The notes under the pieces: model-generated
Database searches by the model: none
Seen by the model: only the letters and a program-made list of their open reading frames with translations
What the model was told of the DNA's origin: nothing
In this document: in pieces, positions 1 through 8,253 of the stretch
Numbering within the stretch: position 1 is the stretch's first letter
How the letters are laid out: each line of letters opens with the position of its first letter
Assembly (NCBI RefSeq): GCF_031179985.1
Contig: NZ_JAPSHJ010000022.1
Span: 1-64,000, forward strand
Direction: 5' to 3'
Length of the DNA stretch: 64,000 nt
DNA from: Arthrobacter sp.
GTDB lineage: Bacteria; Actinomycetota; Actinomycetes; Actinomycetales; Micrococcaceae
Made by a program: the position numbers and the translations under genes

Positions 1-345
1 TTTGCTGTATTGATCTACGCAAACGACTCCCTGCACGCACCTAACGCCACGAAAGAGGAGCTCAAGGAGTGCGACGAGCACTTCGACTCTCTCGTCGCCA
101 CCGGTCGCATGCACATCGCGTATGCCCTCACGCCGCGGGACCATGCGCGCACGATCCGAGCGGCCGGTCGCGCGGACGGCCCTTATGGCGCGGGCGGTGA
201 CGTCGTCGCCGGGTTCTACATCCTGAACGCGACGGATATCGAGGAAGCGCTACACCTGGCCCGCAAAGATCCTGCCATCCTCACCGGCGGTGGAGTGGAG
301 GTCCGTCCTGTCCACAGCGGCGGGGTCCTCGCCGCCCGTACCTGA
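1..345 (+). CDS. YciI/YCII-related (DGPF-type) protein, 5' end outside window
   Basis: The reading frame is open from the first base (F-A-V-L-I-Y-A-N-D) and stops with TGA at 343-345, so 114 residues are visible. Members of this family normally begin M-K-F/Y-x-x-L-I-Y, so only a few codons seem to be missing on the left. The centre carries the DGP-Y-G motif followed by a GFY(I/V) strand and a helix with E-E-A-x-x-x-A, and the end has the typical E-V-R-P-V strand. YCII proteins are small ferredoxin-fold enzyme-like proteins. Actinobacterial DGPF members often sit beside sigma factors, but the upstream neighbour cannot be seen here. The substrate is unknown. Confidence 0.85.
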   Translation, partial: FAVLIYANDSLHAPNATKEELKECDEHFDSLVATGRMHIAYALTPRDHARTIRAAGRADGPYGAGGDVVAGFYILNATDIEEALHLARKDPAILTGGGVEVRPVHSGGVLAART

Positions 346-481
346 GGAGACGCCGTCGAAGTTTACCCATGCCGCCAACAGGCCGGATCCCTTCGCGAGC
401 ATTATCTGCGGTGTCGTTTCCCTGCCTACCTGCAAGCAGGCAGTTAGTCTTAGCTTCAAGAGATGCTTTGGGGGAGTAGAA

Positions 482-862
482 GTGAATTTAATCACTGTTG
501 ACGGCGGCAAGGGCACTGTGGAACTCGATTCCGACGGAGTTCTCCTCCTTGTGTGGAAGCCGGAGACTGTTCTGACGGCCGATGATGTTCATGCGGCGAT
601 GGCAAGCGTCAATGAGATTGCCGACGGTGCCGAGTATCCGATGTTGATCGACATATCGAACACCCAAGCTGTCACCCGCCAGGCCAAGTCCGTTTTCAGC
701 GTAAAGTGCGCCGCTTCGCGAATTGCCCTGCTTGGCTCAAGCCCGGTCAGTCGTGTCATTGCCAACTTCGCTATGGCACGGCGAACGCTCCCGTGTCCCA
801 CCCGGTTCTTCACCTCCCGCGACGAGGCCATGAACTGGCTTCACCCGACACCCCAGGCCTAG
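482..862 (+). CDS. Conserved hypothetical protein, STAS-like fold (DUF7793-type)
   Basis: This encodes 126 residues. The frame stays open upstream to about 290, but a GTG at 482 preceded by a GGGGGAG ribosome site is the natural start, because homologous sequence begins at the V-E-L-D-x-D-G-V strand. The protein has the alternating beta/alpha pattern of short STAS/SpoIIAA-like domains: a strand L-L-L-V-W, a helix, the strand P-M-L-I-D-I, a helix, and the strand R-I-A-L-L-G-S-S-P-V-S-R. It ends in the F-x-S-x-x-E-A-x-x-W-L helix common to this actinobacterial family. No catalytic residue is recognisable. Regulatory or scaffold function is only a guess. Confidence 0.7.
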   Translation: MNLITVDGGKGTVELDSDGVLLLVWKPETVLTADDVHAAMASVNEIADGAEYPMLIDISNTQAVTRQAKSVFSVKCAASRIALLGSSPVSRVIANFAMARRTLPCPTRFFTSRDEAMNWLHPTPQA

Positions 863-1089
863 ATACGCCAGAAGTCTTCCAGCGACCTGGCCCCACGTCC
901 TCGTCTTTACTGAGGAATTGGCACTGATGCGTTCTGCGTCTTTTTGAACCCGGCAGGGCATCCGTTCTGTCTCGTGCAGTGGTGACACGTAGATATGGGC
1001 AGTCCAAACCAAGAGGCGCCGAGCACTAGGTTGCCGCCGAGGTGAGACAGCGGATTCCTCATTCCTCGTGCATTCTCCGGTACTGGAAG

Positions 1090-1494
1090 TCATTCCGTGG
1101 CGATGAGTTCGACTTCGAAACCGTGGGAGTTCGTGAGGTAAGCCGCGTAGTGCCCCGGCCCGCCGGCATGCGGATACTTGTCCTGGAACAGGGAGTCCCA
1201 GCCATTGGCCGAGGCTTCCTGGGCGAGGGCATCCACTTGTGCCTCTGTTCCCGCACGAAACGCAAGGTGATTCAAGCCGGGGAAGGTCCGTTCGTGGACC
1301 CTGCTGGATAGATCCGGAGATTCCTCGAGCACGATGTACGTTTGCCCCCGCCGCCAACTGCGCCCGTTAGGCCATTCCTGATATGTCTCGTAGCCAAGTC
1401 GAGACAGTAGCCAACCCCATTCGCTTTCAGCCCTGGTGAAGCTTGGTACCCAGAGCTCAAGGTGGTGCAGTGCGCCCACACTGGTTGCAGTCAT
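1090..1494 (-). CDS. VOC family (glyoxalase-like) protein
   Basis: This 134-residue protein has a single vicinal-oxygen-chelate module. It opens with L-H-H-L-E-L-W-V, the first metal-ligand strand, and has a paired second half with G-L-N-H-L-A-F-R. The end is G-H-Y-A-A-Y-L-x-x-x-x-G-F-E-V-E-L, where the last Glu is the usual third ligand. The frame runs further upstream to 1608. The ATG at 1494 (M-T-A-T-S) was chosen because it falls directly before the conserved first strand and follows a weak GGAAG. It may be a lyase, dioxygenase or antibiotic-binding protein, and the substrate cannot be read from sequence. It lies alone, convergent with the gene before it. Confidence 0.8.
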   Translation of the reverse strand: MTATSVGALHHLELWVPSFTRAESEWGWLLSRLGYETYQEWPNGRSWRRGQTYIVLEESPDLSSRVHERTFPGLNHLAFRAGTEAQVDALAQEASANGWDSLFQDKYPHAGGPGHYAAYLTNSHGFEVELIATE

Positions 1495-1633
1495 CTTCCG
1501 AGTCTTACATGCGGCAGTCCCGGCCGCCGAACGCTCCCGATTCCAAGGATGTGGGATGCACATTTTTCGGGAGGAACGGTGAATAGCTGGATAACGTACT
1601 CTCATCACTTAAGAGGCGGTGGAAGGACGAGCG

Positions 1634-1732
1634 ATGAAGAGATGGCAAATGCCCATCATCGCGCTGCTTGTCGTGGCTGCATTCGTGATTCTCTATCTCA
1701 ACGGGCACTTAGGAAACATCGCTGTCCCCTGA
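1634..1732 (+). CDS. 32-residue single-pass membrane microprotein
   Basis: ATG AAG AGA TGG at 1634 follows a good ribosome site (GGAAGGACGA) and runs 32 codons to TGA. The product is a basic tip (M-K-R-W-Q), then about 18 hydrophobic residues (P-I-I-A-L-L-V-V-A-A-F-V-I-L-Y-L), then a short polar end. This is the layout of an inner-membrane microprotein. The Shine-Dalgarno and the uninterrupted transmembrane span are the evidence, and no homologue is recognised. It lies about 320 bases upstream of the AAA+ ATPase on the same strand, so shared transcription is possible but not shown. Confidence 0.55.
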   Translation: MKRWQMPIIALLVVAAFVILYLNGHLGNIAVP

Positions 1733-2054
1733 GGTGCCAAAATCTGATGGTCTCCTCGTCTATCTTCCAGTCTTTCAGCTGCTGCGGGGAGGGAGTTCCC
1801 AGGGAATGAGACACCGGCACCCGACTCCTGCTGTGGATGGGTGGGAGCTAAGGCCGCTGGTCAAGTCGTCATACATGGACTTCCAGCAGTTGGGAACCGC
1901 CGTTCAGTTCCACAATGCCAGCCCGAAAGTACCGCCAGTGCCCGTATTATCCAACGGAGACTGCCTGCACCGCGTGAGTACTACGCCCGAAAGGGAGTTG
2001 ATACTGGTGAGGCCAACCCCACCCCGATCGGGAATCGGGTACTACAGTGGATGC
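1733..2054 (+). other. Intergenic stretch before the AAA+ gene
   Basis: These 322 bases carry no convincing gene. The ATPase frame stays open back to 1734, but the translation over this stretch has no family resemblance and no ribosome site. No clear promoter, hairpin or repeat was found. Confidence 0.4.
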
Positions 2055-3089
2055 ATGGCTGCCAGCCGCAATCCGCTTGAGGACCTGCGCGAAACCATCG
2101 GCCATCTGGCCGATCAGCTCAAGCTGCCCGGTTCCGAGCGGGTCGACGACCTGGTGGGCGATCTCATCGGTGCGAGGCCCGGGCCGGCCCGGCCGCTGTC
2201 CGAGGTGCAGGCCGAGCTCGACGCGCTGGTCGGGCTGGAGACCGTGAAGGAACAGGTGCGGGCCCTCGTCGCACTCCTCCAGGTTCAGGCCCGACGTAAG
2301 ACGCACGGCCTGCCTGAGGTGGCCACATCACAGCATCTGGTGTTCCTCGGAAACCCTGGCACGGGCAAGACCACCGTGGCGCGGCTCCTGGCCGAGATGT
2401 ACCGCGCGGTCGGCCTGCTGCAGAAAGGCCACCTGGTCGAGGTCGATCGTTCGGGCCTGGTGGGGCAGTACGTCGGCGCGACCGCCATCAAGACGGACCG
2501 GGTGATCCGCCGTGCGCTGGACGGCGTTCTGTTCATCGACGAGGCCTACGCGCTGGCCCCGGAGGACGGCCGGATGGACTTCGGCCCTGAGGCGATCGAG
2601 GTCCTGCTCAAGCGGATGGAGGACCACCGCCACCGCCTGGTCGTGATCGTGGCCGGGTACCCGCGGCTGATGGAGTCCTTCTTGCTCTCGAACCCCGGAC
2701 TGCGCTCCCGGTTCGCCCGCGAGATCACGTTTCCCGATTACTCCGTCGACGCACTCCAGACGATCTTCCACCAGATGCTGGCCCAGCACGAGTACACACT
2801 GGGGCCGGGTGCGGACCAGATGCTGCGCCGCATCTTCACCGGGCTCCACGCGGGCGAGGATTCCGGCAACGCACGGTTCGCCCGCACGCTGTTCGAGCAG
2901 GCGCTCAATCGCCAGGCGCTGCGGCTGTCGCTCGACCAGGAACATAGTCTCGACGCGCTCGATCGTGAGGCCGTCATGACGCTCACCGCGGACGACATCG
3001 TCGAGGCCGCGCTGGCCTTGGGCGAGGAGCCGGAGCCGGAACCGACGCCGGAACCGGAGCGGTCACGCTGGTGGCGCTGGTTGGTCTGA
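2055..3089 (+). CDS. AAA+ ATPase, CbbX/SpoVK/EccA-like
   Basis: This 344-residue protein starts at the ATG at 2055, where family similarity begins (M-A-A-S-R-N-P-L). A helical N-terminal region of about 50 residues is followed by one AAA+ module. Walker A G-N-P-G-T-G-K-T is at 99-106, the pore-loop-like G-Q-Y-V-G-A-T is near 137, and Walker B V-L-F-I-D-E-A-Y-A-L is at 158-167. The arginine-finger segment S-R-F-A is near 218, and a C-terminal lid helical bundle follows. This subfamily forms hexameric remodelling machines, such as the Rubisco activase CbbX or the ESX ATPase EccA. No Rubisco or ESX gene is nearby. The last 25 residues are unusual: E-P-E-P-E-P-T-P-E-P-E-R then a Trp-rich tip. The 3' end overlaps the convergent dehydrogenase gene by 27 bases. 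Confidence 0.85.
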   Translation: MAASRNPLEDLRETIGHLADQLKLPGSERVDDLVGDLIGARPGPARPLSEVQAELDALVGLETVKEQVRALVALLQVQARRKTHGLPEVATSQHLVFLGNPGTGKTTVARLLAEMYRAVGLLQKGHLVEVDRSGLVGQYVGATAIKTDRVIRRALDGVLFIDEAYALAPEDGRMDFGPEAIEVLLKRMEDHRHRLVVIVAGYPRLMESFLLSNPGLRSRFAREITFPDYSVDALQTIFHQMLAQHEYTLGPGADQMLRRIFTGLHAGEDSGNARFARTLFEQALNRQALRLSLDQEHSLDALDREAVMTLTADDIVEAALALGEEPEPEPTPEPERSRWWRWLV

Positions 3090-4103
3090 GCCAACCGCGG
3101 CGTCGGCCTCATAGCTTAGCCCGATCTGCTTCCGGATCTCGTCCATCACCGCCATGATGGCCACGCTCTCGCCCGGTGGCAGGATGGTGCCGGCGATGTC
3201 GCCGGCACGGACGAGGCGTTCCAGTTCCGCAGCTTGGTACTGCATTCCCCGGCTGCTGACCGGCTGCTGGTACCGTTCAACAACGCTCCCGTCAACGGAA
3301 TGAACGGTGAATGGCACGGGGTTGTACCAAGTGTCTTCGATGTCGATCCATCCTTCGGTCCCGATAACCATGGCCCGGTTGGCACTGGCAGCATCCAGTT
3401 CGCAATCCACTATGGCCTGCTGCCCTTTGGCGTACTCAAAGATGGCTGCCGTCTGGCGGTCTACTCCCGTCGCCGACATGGACGCACTGGCCCGGATGGT
3501 TTCGGGGGTGCCCAGGATGTCGATCGCAAAGGAGATCGGGTAAACGCCCAGGTCCAGCAGTGCCCCGCCACCCAGCGCAGGGTCATTAAGCCGGTGCGCA
3601 GGATCCTTGGGCAGGCTCTGATTGTGGCTGGCGACTACCTTCCGGACCTCCCCGATAGTGCCTTCTTGAATGACGTCGCGGATGCGGACCATATGCGGAA
3701 GGAACCGCGTCCACATGGCTTCCAGCGCCACGAGCCCCTTGGATTCGGCCAGGTCAACAATGTCCTGCGCTTCGCGGGCGTTCATAGTGAACGACTTCTC
3801 CACCAAGACGTGCTTGCCCGCATGCAACGCCAACAGTGCATTCGCATGGTGGAACGGGTGCGGTGTGGCGATGTAGACCACGTCAACCAGCGGGTCTGCC
3901 ACCAAATCCTCATAGCTGCCGTGCGCGGTGGCCAAGCCGTATTGCTCGGCGAACGCCTTGCTCAGGTCCAGGGAGCGGGACCCCACAGCCTGCACAGCAA
4001 AGCCATTCTCGTTCAGGTCCTGCGTTTGGAGCCCGGCAATGAATCCGGTGCCGAGGATTCCCCAGCGGATTGTTCCGTCGGAGGTGCCATTGCTGATTGT
4101 CAC
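3063..4103 (-). CDS. Gfo/Idh/MocA family oxidoreductase
   Basis: This is an NAD(P)-dependent sugar or polyol dehydrogenase-like protein of 346 residues. The N-terminal Rossmann fold has W-G-I-L-G-T-G-F-I-A. It is followed by V-D-V-V-Y-I-A-T-P-H-P-F-H, the E-K-S-F-T motif (the usual E-K-P with Ser in place of Pro), and the G-G-G-A-L-L-D-L-G-V-Y motif of the substrate domain. The GTG start at 4103 has an AAAGGAC ribosome site and lies four bases beyond the stop of the upstream propeller gene, so the two are co-transcribed. The frame continues to 4331, but that extension overlaps the upstream gene. The substrate is unknown. Trans-dihydrodiol dehydrogenase-like and myo-inositol-like members share this layout. 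Confidence 0.9.
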   Translation of the reverse strand: MTISNGTSDGTIRWGILGTGFIAGLQTQDLNENGFAVQAVGSRSLDLSKAFAEQYGLATAHGSYEDLVADPLVDVVYIATPHPFHHANALLALHAGKHVLVEKSFTMNAREAQDIVDLAESKGLVALEAMWTRFLPHMVRIRDVIQEGTIGEVRKVVASHNQSLPKDPAHRLNDPALGGGALLDLGVYPISFAIDILGTPETIRASASMSATGVDRQTAAIFEYAKGQQAIVDCELDAASANRAMVIGTEGWIDIEDTWYNPVPFTVHSVDGSVVERYQQPVSSRGMQYQAAELERLVRAGDIAGTILPPGESVAIMAVMDEIRKQIGLSYEADAAVGSDQPAPPA

Positions 4104-4107
4104 GTGC

Positions 4108-4989
4108 TTAGTCCTTTGTCGATTCAGTGAGCGGGTAAGCCACAAATGCAAAGCGTGCTGAATCCGGCGACCAGCTGTTGACGTTGAGAGTACCTTGGCC
4201 ACCGAAAAGTGGCCATGTGTGGAGGGGTGTGGTCCAGTCCCCGGTCGAAACGAGTACGACGTCGACAGGTAAGTCAGCGGGGTGCCCCACCGTTCCGCTG
4301 GGGAACCGGATGTAGCTGGCGTAGCGGCCATCCGGGGACAGGTGCGGGAACCAGTCGACGGTTTGGGACTGAAGGAGCTGCTCGAATCCGCTGCCGTCCA
4401 CCCCCACGCGGGCTAGCTGGGCGTGGCCGGGCTCTGTGGTAAAGGATTCCGTGTTCAGGTAGAGCCATTTCCCGTCCGGTGAGTATTCCGGCCCGTCGCA
4501 GTGGCCGGGACCGACGTCAAGGCGGGCGGCAGCACCGCCGTCGGACGCTATGGTCATGAGGCGTCCGGGCTGTGTGAAGTCGCCGGTCTCAATAACTACA
4601 TATGCGAGTTCGTTGCCGTCCGGGCTGACACCGTGGAGGAAGTGGAACGAGCCGTCGTCCTCCGTGATGCGGGTGGCCGGTCCGCCGTCCAGGGAGGCCC
4701 GGTAGATGTGGCCGTCGTTGGCTGAGAGGAAGACGGCCTCGCCGTCCGGTGCCAGTACGTGATCGTTGTTCAGATCCGGGACGCCAATGAGAGGAACTGC
4801 CATGGGCCCGCCACCGGAAACGTCCAACGACCACAGCTTTCCGTATCCGTTGAGAACGAGTTTCGTGCCGTCCAAGGCCCAGTTGGGCGCTTCGAACAAC
4901 ACCTCATCAGTCTTGAACAGCAGCTGAGATTCCCCAGTCGTAGAAGCGATCCACACCTCGCAGCACTGGCCTCGTTGAAGGGCGCGCAT
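4108..4989 (-). CDS. TolB/WD40-like beta-propeller protein
   Basis: This 293-residue protein has no signal peptide and is built of repeated blades ending in S-P-D-G / A-P-D-G turns (A-P-D-G-E-A, S-P-D-G-N-E, S-P-D-G-K-W, S-P-D-G-R-Y, S-P-D-S-A-R). These are the PD40/TolB-type signature. Tight spacing to the following dehydrogenase suggests a carbohydrate-related pair, with the propeller as a lyase, sensor or scaffold. No catalytic residues are evident. GTG and ATG codons stand side by side at 4992 and 4989; ATG was preferred. Co-localised TolB-like proteins of this length are usually cytoplasmic and uncharacterised. Confidence 0.8.
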   Translation of the reverse strand: MRALQRGQCCEVWIASTTGESQLLFKTDEVLFEAPNWALDGTKLVLNGYGKLWSLDVSGGGPMAVPLIGVPDLNNDHVLAPDGEAVFLSANDGHIYRASLDGGPATRITEDDGSFHFLHGVSPDGNELAYVVIETGDFTQPGRLMTIASDGGAAARLDVGPGHCDGPEYSPDGKWLYLNTESFTTEPGHAQLARVGVDGSGFEQLLQSQTVDWFPHLSPDGRYASYIRFPSGTVGHPADLPVDVVLVSTGDWTTPLHTWPLFGGQGTLNVNSWSPDSARFAFVAYPLTESTKD

Positions 4990-5316
4990 CACTCAGCCAC
5001 CGCCGTCAGTTTCTTGACAGGGATGTTCGGCCACCGGGGATCGAAAGGAAGTCCATCCCGCCAGCCTACTGAACACCGGAGAAGGCCGGTGCTGAAGCAG
5101 TATGTTCCTTGAGCTCCCTGTTGCCTTGGGCGTGAAGAAGGTCCGCCGACAATTGGGGGATCGACGGACCTTCCACTGGAAGATTACATAGGTGGAATTA
5201 TGACTTCGAGTTGATAAAGGTCCATGATCGCCGTCTTCGGATGGATCCGTGGGCTCATTTTTTCCACAACATCGATGGCTTGTGTCCCACACAAGCAAGG
5301 CAACCAGGCGGTGGTC
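4990..5316. other. Intergenic stretch with one terminator-like hairpin
   Basis: This is the 327-base gap between the propeller gene and the TPR gene, both on the minus strand. No gene is supported. It holds the stem-loop listed at 5137-5173, downstream of the TPR gene. A promoter for the propeller gene should lie here but none was clear. Confidence 0.4.
5137..5173 (-). terminator. Stem-loop downstream of the TPR gene
   Basis: GAAGGTCCG (5137-5145) pairs with CGGACCTTC (5165-5173), and an inner CGA/TCG adds three pairs. It lies about 145 bases past the TPR stop and has no U-run, as is common in actinobacteria. Confidence 0.4.
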
Positions 5317-5796
5317 TCATTGTCTGGCGTGCACTTCGCGGGAGCGTCGCATGGCTCGTGTGGATTGCTCAGAGAGCTGGTGCTGGCCGGAGACCCGGTA
5401 GAGGTCGGAGGCCCATTGAAATTCATTGGCAGCGTCGCGGTATCGGGCTTCGTCAAAGAGCCGTCGTCCGATGTGGTGCCTTACGTCAGCTTCTTCTACC
5501 CAGGTCGAAGCCAGTTGCAGGGCCTCTTCCTGCAGCCGCGCAGCTTCATGCCAGCGATACTGACGTTGGTATACCTGGGCGACTACGAGCAGCGATTGCC
5601 TCCGGTGCCCGGATTCAGCCAGGACTTGGAATCCTACTTGTAAAGCCTCAGTTTCCCGGTTGAGCAGGGCAAGAAACCGAACCCGCTCCAAGGGCGTGCA
5701 GCCGTTGGAGAGGGCGCTCTCGAGAGCCTTGCGGTTGAGCACCACATCGTGGAGCGTGGCAGGGTCGGTACGCCAGAACTCTGAGGTGTTCGTCAC
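5317..5796 (-). CDS. TPR-like alpha-helical protein
   Basis: This 159-residue protein starts at a GTG with a strong GGAGG ten bases upstream. It consists of helical pairs with TPR spacing: A-L-L-N-R-E-T-E-A-L-Q-V-G, L-L-V-V-A-Q-V-Y-Q-R-Q-Y-R-W-H-E-A, H-I-G-R-R-L-F-D-E-A-R-Y-R-D-A and F-Q-W-A-S-D-L-Y. The W/Y/F and A positions fit tetratricopeptide helices A and B. There is no enzyme motif, signal peptide or membrane span. It probably mediates protein contacts in the cytoplasm. It stands alone, so context does not suggest a partner. Confidence 0.75.
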   Translation of the reverse strand: MTNTSEFWRTDPATLHDVVLNRKALESALSNGCTPLERVRFLALLNRETEALQVGFQVLAESGHRRQSLLVVAQVYQRQYRWHEAARLQEEALQLASTWVEEADVRHHIGRRLFDEARYRDAANEFQWASDLYRVSGQHQLSEQSTRAMRRSREVHARQ

Positions 5797-6082
5797 TGTT
5801 ACGCATCCTCCGTAGAACTTGTTACGGAAACTAGCTGCTCTCTGGACGACCCTGGGGTCGGCCCAACTTCCTCATGGTCTCATGGCCCGCTTGTGGGAAG
5901 GGGCAGCACCTCACACCATGTCGAACGATCCAGAAGGGCCTGTGTCTGCTGCCAGAGTGATGAAATCCGGAGAACTGGACCGTGCCTGGGCACTTATGGC
6001 GCCATGGGAGTGACCTCGTCAAGGCTGTCGGGGGAAGGGGTTCCCTTCCCACAAATTTTGTCTTTGGCGGTTTATCCTGTGC

Positions 6083-7474
6083 ATGGGGGTACAAATGCCG
6101 GAATTGCGCGGTAACAGCTTGCTGTCCTTTGTCGGCGGTCACGTGCTGGTGAGCGTTTTGTGCGTGCAAGTGGCATTTATTGTCGCGATTCTGGCGTTGC
6201 TGGGATCAGGAGATCTGGTTTCGCTGGATTCTCCTGCGCTGCGGGGGATTCTGGGTTCAATCGCGGGATTCCTGATCCTTGTGGCACTTTATGCAGCGTG
6301 GCGTGATACGAGGGTCCGGCACGGTGAGAGGTCCAGGGCTGAGGGACTTTTGGATCTTATGGACTCGGTTCTGCATCCCCGCCAGGAATGGTGGTGGGCT
6401 ATGGATGACGCCGGGACGTTCACTTTCTCCAGCAGCGCCTCATTGGATCTCCTCGGGTACGCCCCGTTTGAACTGGAAGGGCAACCGGCCAGTATTGTGA
6501 TTGATCTGGACGATCTGGCCAAGGCCCGCCAATCAGTTGCCGCTGCCCTGGCACCTGACGGTTCCAGCTGGTCCGGAGTCGTTGTCAGGTGCCGGCACCG
6601 GGACGGGACCGCCTTGTGGATGGAGGTATCTGGACACGCCCGCCCCGCCGTCGGCGGAGCCAGCACAGGATTCGAAGGTTCCTGCAGGCCACTTAGCCCC
6701 CAAACCGAGAGGGTGTTGGCTCTGGAGCGCACCAGGAGGCGGATCGAGCAGGTGCTACGGGAACGGACGTTCCTGACGGCCTTCCAACCCATTCACGAAC
6801 TCGCTACCGGCAGGGTCATCGGAGTGGAGGCGTTGGCGCGCTTCGTTGACGACGCCGGCGGCAGCCCGGAGCGCTGGTTTTCCGAGGCGGTGACTGTGGG
6901 TCTTGCCGCTGACCTCGAATTCGCAGCCCTCGAATCGGCGCTCGCCGCAGCGACCGGGCTCCCGTCCCACCTGTACGTGGCTCTTAACCTCTCACCTGAA
7001 ACCTGCCTGGATCCACGGCTGCCGGGGTTTCTTACCAGATCAGGTGTAAGTCCGGACCGGTTGGTGCTGGAACTGACCGAAAACCTGGCCGTCGCCGCTT
7101 ACGCACCCCTTGTGGCCGCCCTGGCCCCGCTCCGGACGCGCGGCCTGAGGGTGGCGGTTGACGACGCCGGGGCAGGTTTCGCCTCAATGCGGCATATCCT
7201 CCATCTGCACCCCGACATCATCAAACTCGATCGGAGCCTCATCGCCGGAATAGATAGGGACCCCGGCCAGCGCGCCCTTGGCGCCGCCATGGTGGAATTC
7301 GCACAACGCATCCGGGCGCAGCTCGTCGCTGAAGGTATCGAGAGCGAGGCCGAACTGACAGCGGTGACAGGACTGGGAATGTTTGCCGGTCAGGGGTACT
7401 TGTTGGGGCGGCCCTCAGCGGATCCGCAGAATTGGACTGCTTGGGAAGCCATGCAAGGCCGCGACACGGACTGA
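6083..7474 (+). CDS. Membrane-anchored PAS-EAL cyclic-di-GMP phosphodiesterase
   Basis: This 463-residue protein has two hydrophobic helices near the N-terminus (residues about 12-35 and 50-70) and a PAS-like domain (about 100-205, with F-T-F-S-S-S-A-S-L-D-L-L-G-Y). A C-terminal EAL domain spans about 230-455. The EAL residues needed for catalysis are all visible: E in V-E-A-L-A-R-F, N in N-L-S-P, E in L-T-E-N, the D-D pair in D-D-A-G-A-G, K in I-I-K-L-D, E in E-G-I-E and Q in G-Q-G-Y. There is no GGDEF domain. Hydrolysis of c-di-GMP to pGpG is therefore likely. The start is uncertain: ATG 6083 has a poor ribosome site, and ATG 6095 is preceded by GGGGG. Confidence 0.9.
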   Translation: MGVQMPELRGNSLLSFVGGHVLVSVLCVQVAFIVAILALLGSGDLVSLDSPALRGILGSIAGFLILVALYAAWRDTRVRHGERSRAEGLLDLMDSVLHPRQEWWWAMDDAGTFTFSSSASLDLLGYAPFELEGQPASIVIDLDDLAKARQSVAAALAPDGSSWSGVVVRCRHRDGTALWMEVSGHARPAVGGASTGFEGSCRPLSPQTERVLALERTRRRIEQVLRERTFLTAFQPIHELATGRVIGVEALARFVDDAGGSPERWFSEAVTVGLAADLEFAALESALAAATGLPSHLYVALNLSPETCLDPRLPGFLTRSGVSPDRLVLELTENLAVAAYAPLVAALAPLRTRGLRVAVDDAGAGFASMRHILHLHPDIIKLDRSLIAGIDRDPGQRALGAAMVEFAQRIRAQLVAEGIESEAELTAVTGLGMFAGQGYLLGRPSADPQNWTAWEAMQGRDTD

Positions 7475-7668
7475 AGACTTCCCACAGATCAGTAGCAGAA
7501 AATCCAACCCGGCTGGCATCAACAAACGCGCCCCAGCAGGTAACGACTATGCAGAGGCACCCGCAAAATGCTGGAGCTCGCTTGTACGTCCGGTTTCGTC
7601 TGGAGCACGAACAGACCCGATCCTGGAGGCGAGATGCGCCACCACGGCTTTGCCCATAGTCTGGCAAA

Positions 7669-8253
7669 GTGGATACCAACACCGTGAAGTCCGGCGAACA
7701 AGTCGACAGGCAGTCGCGCATCCTTGAAGCGGCGCTGGGCCTGTTGTCACGGCACGGCATCGCAGGAGTCAATATGCGGGCGGTGGCCCGTGAAGCCGGC
7801 GTCGCACTCGGGCTCGTGAACTACTACTACGAAGACAAGCTGAGCCTGATCCGTGCGGCCCTGCACCGGATTGACCAGCATGACCTGATGCTGGTCGCGC
7901 CTGACCCGGAATTACCCCCGGAAGAACAGCTCCGGAAGGCCCTCCGTCGCGTTGCGGGCCCGGACCTCCTGACCACACAGTATCTGTCCCTGCGTCTCCA
8001 TCTGTGGGCGCTTGCGCAAGCCCATGAAGACTTCGCGTCCATCAATGCGGCAGCGTTCGAGGGCTATCTCCACGGGCTCGCCAGGCTCATCGGAAATGTC
8101 AGGCCCGAGCTTTCCACTGAGGCGTGCCGGGAACGGGCAGCTGACATCGTCGTCGTGCAAAACGGGATGTGGTTAACCGCGCTCCTTGGTGTTGACAAGG
8201 AATCCATCCGGCGGAGCGTCGCCCGCACCGAAGAGATCGCCTTCGCGGCTTAG
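7669..8253 (+). CDS. betI: TetR-family regulator, BetI-like
   Basis: This 194-residue protein begins with an N-terminal TetR helix-turn-helix (R-I-L-E-A-A-L-G-L-L-S-R-H-G, then V-A-R-E-A-G-V-A-L-G-L-V-N-Y-Y-Y). That is the V-S-x-G-x-I-x-x-Y-F pattern as found in BetI, with N-Y-Y-Y. The C-terminal domain has the BetI-type layout with L-S-L-R-L-H-L-W-A and a W-L-T-A-L-L near the end. It lies directly upstream of choline dehydrogenase on the same strand. By analogy to BetI it should repress the bet genes until choline is present. The twin palindromes at 8404-8443 are its likely sites. The GTG at 7669 lacks a clear ribosome site; GTG 7684 is an alternative. Confidence 0.8.
   Translation: MDTNTVKSGEQVDRQSRILEAALGLLSRHGIAGVNMRAVAREAGVALGLVNYYYEDKLSLIRAALHRIDQHDLMLVAPDPELPPEEQLRKALRRVAGPDLLTTQYLSLRLHLWALAQAHEDFASINAAAFEGYLHGLARLIGNVRPELSTEACRERAADIVVVQNGMWLTALLGVDKESIRRSVARTEEIAFAA

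Noticed and set aside
290..481. N-terminal extension of the STAS-like protein
   Set aside because: The extension overlaps the YciI gene and carries no similarity; GTG 482 has a good ribosome site.
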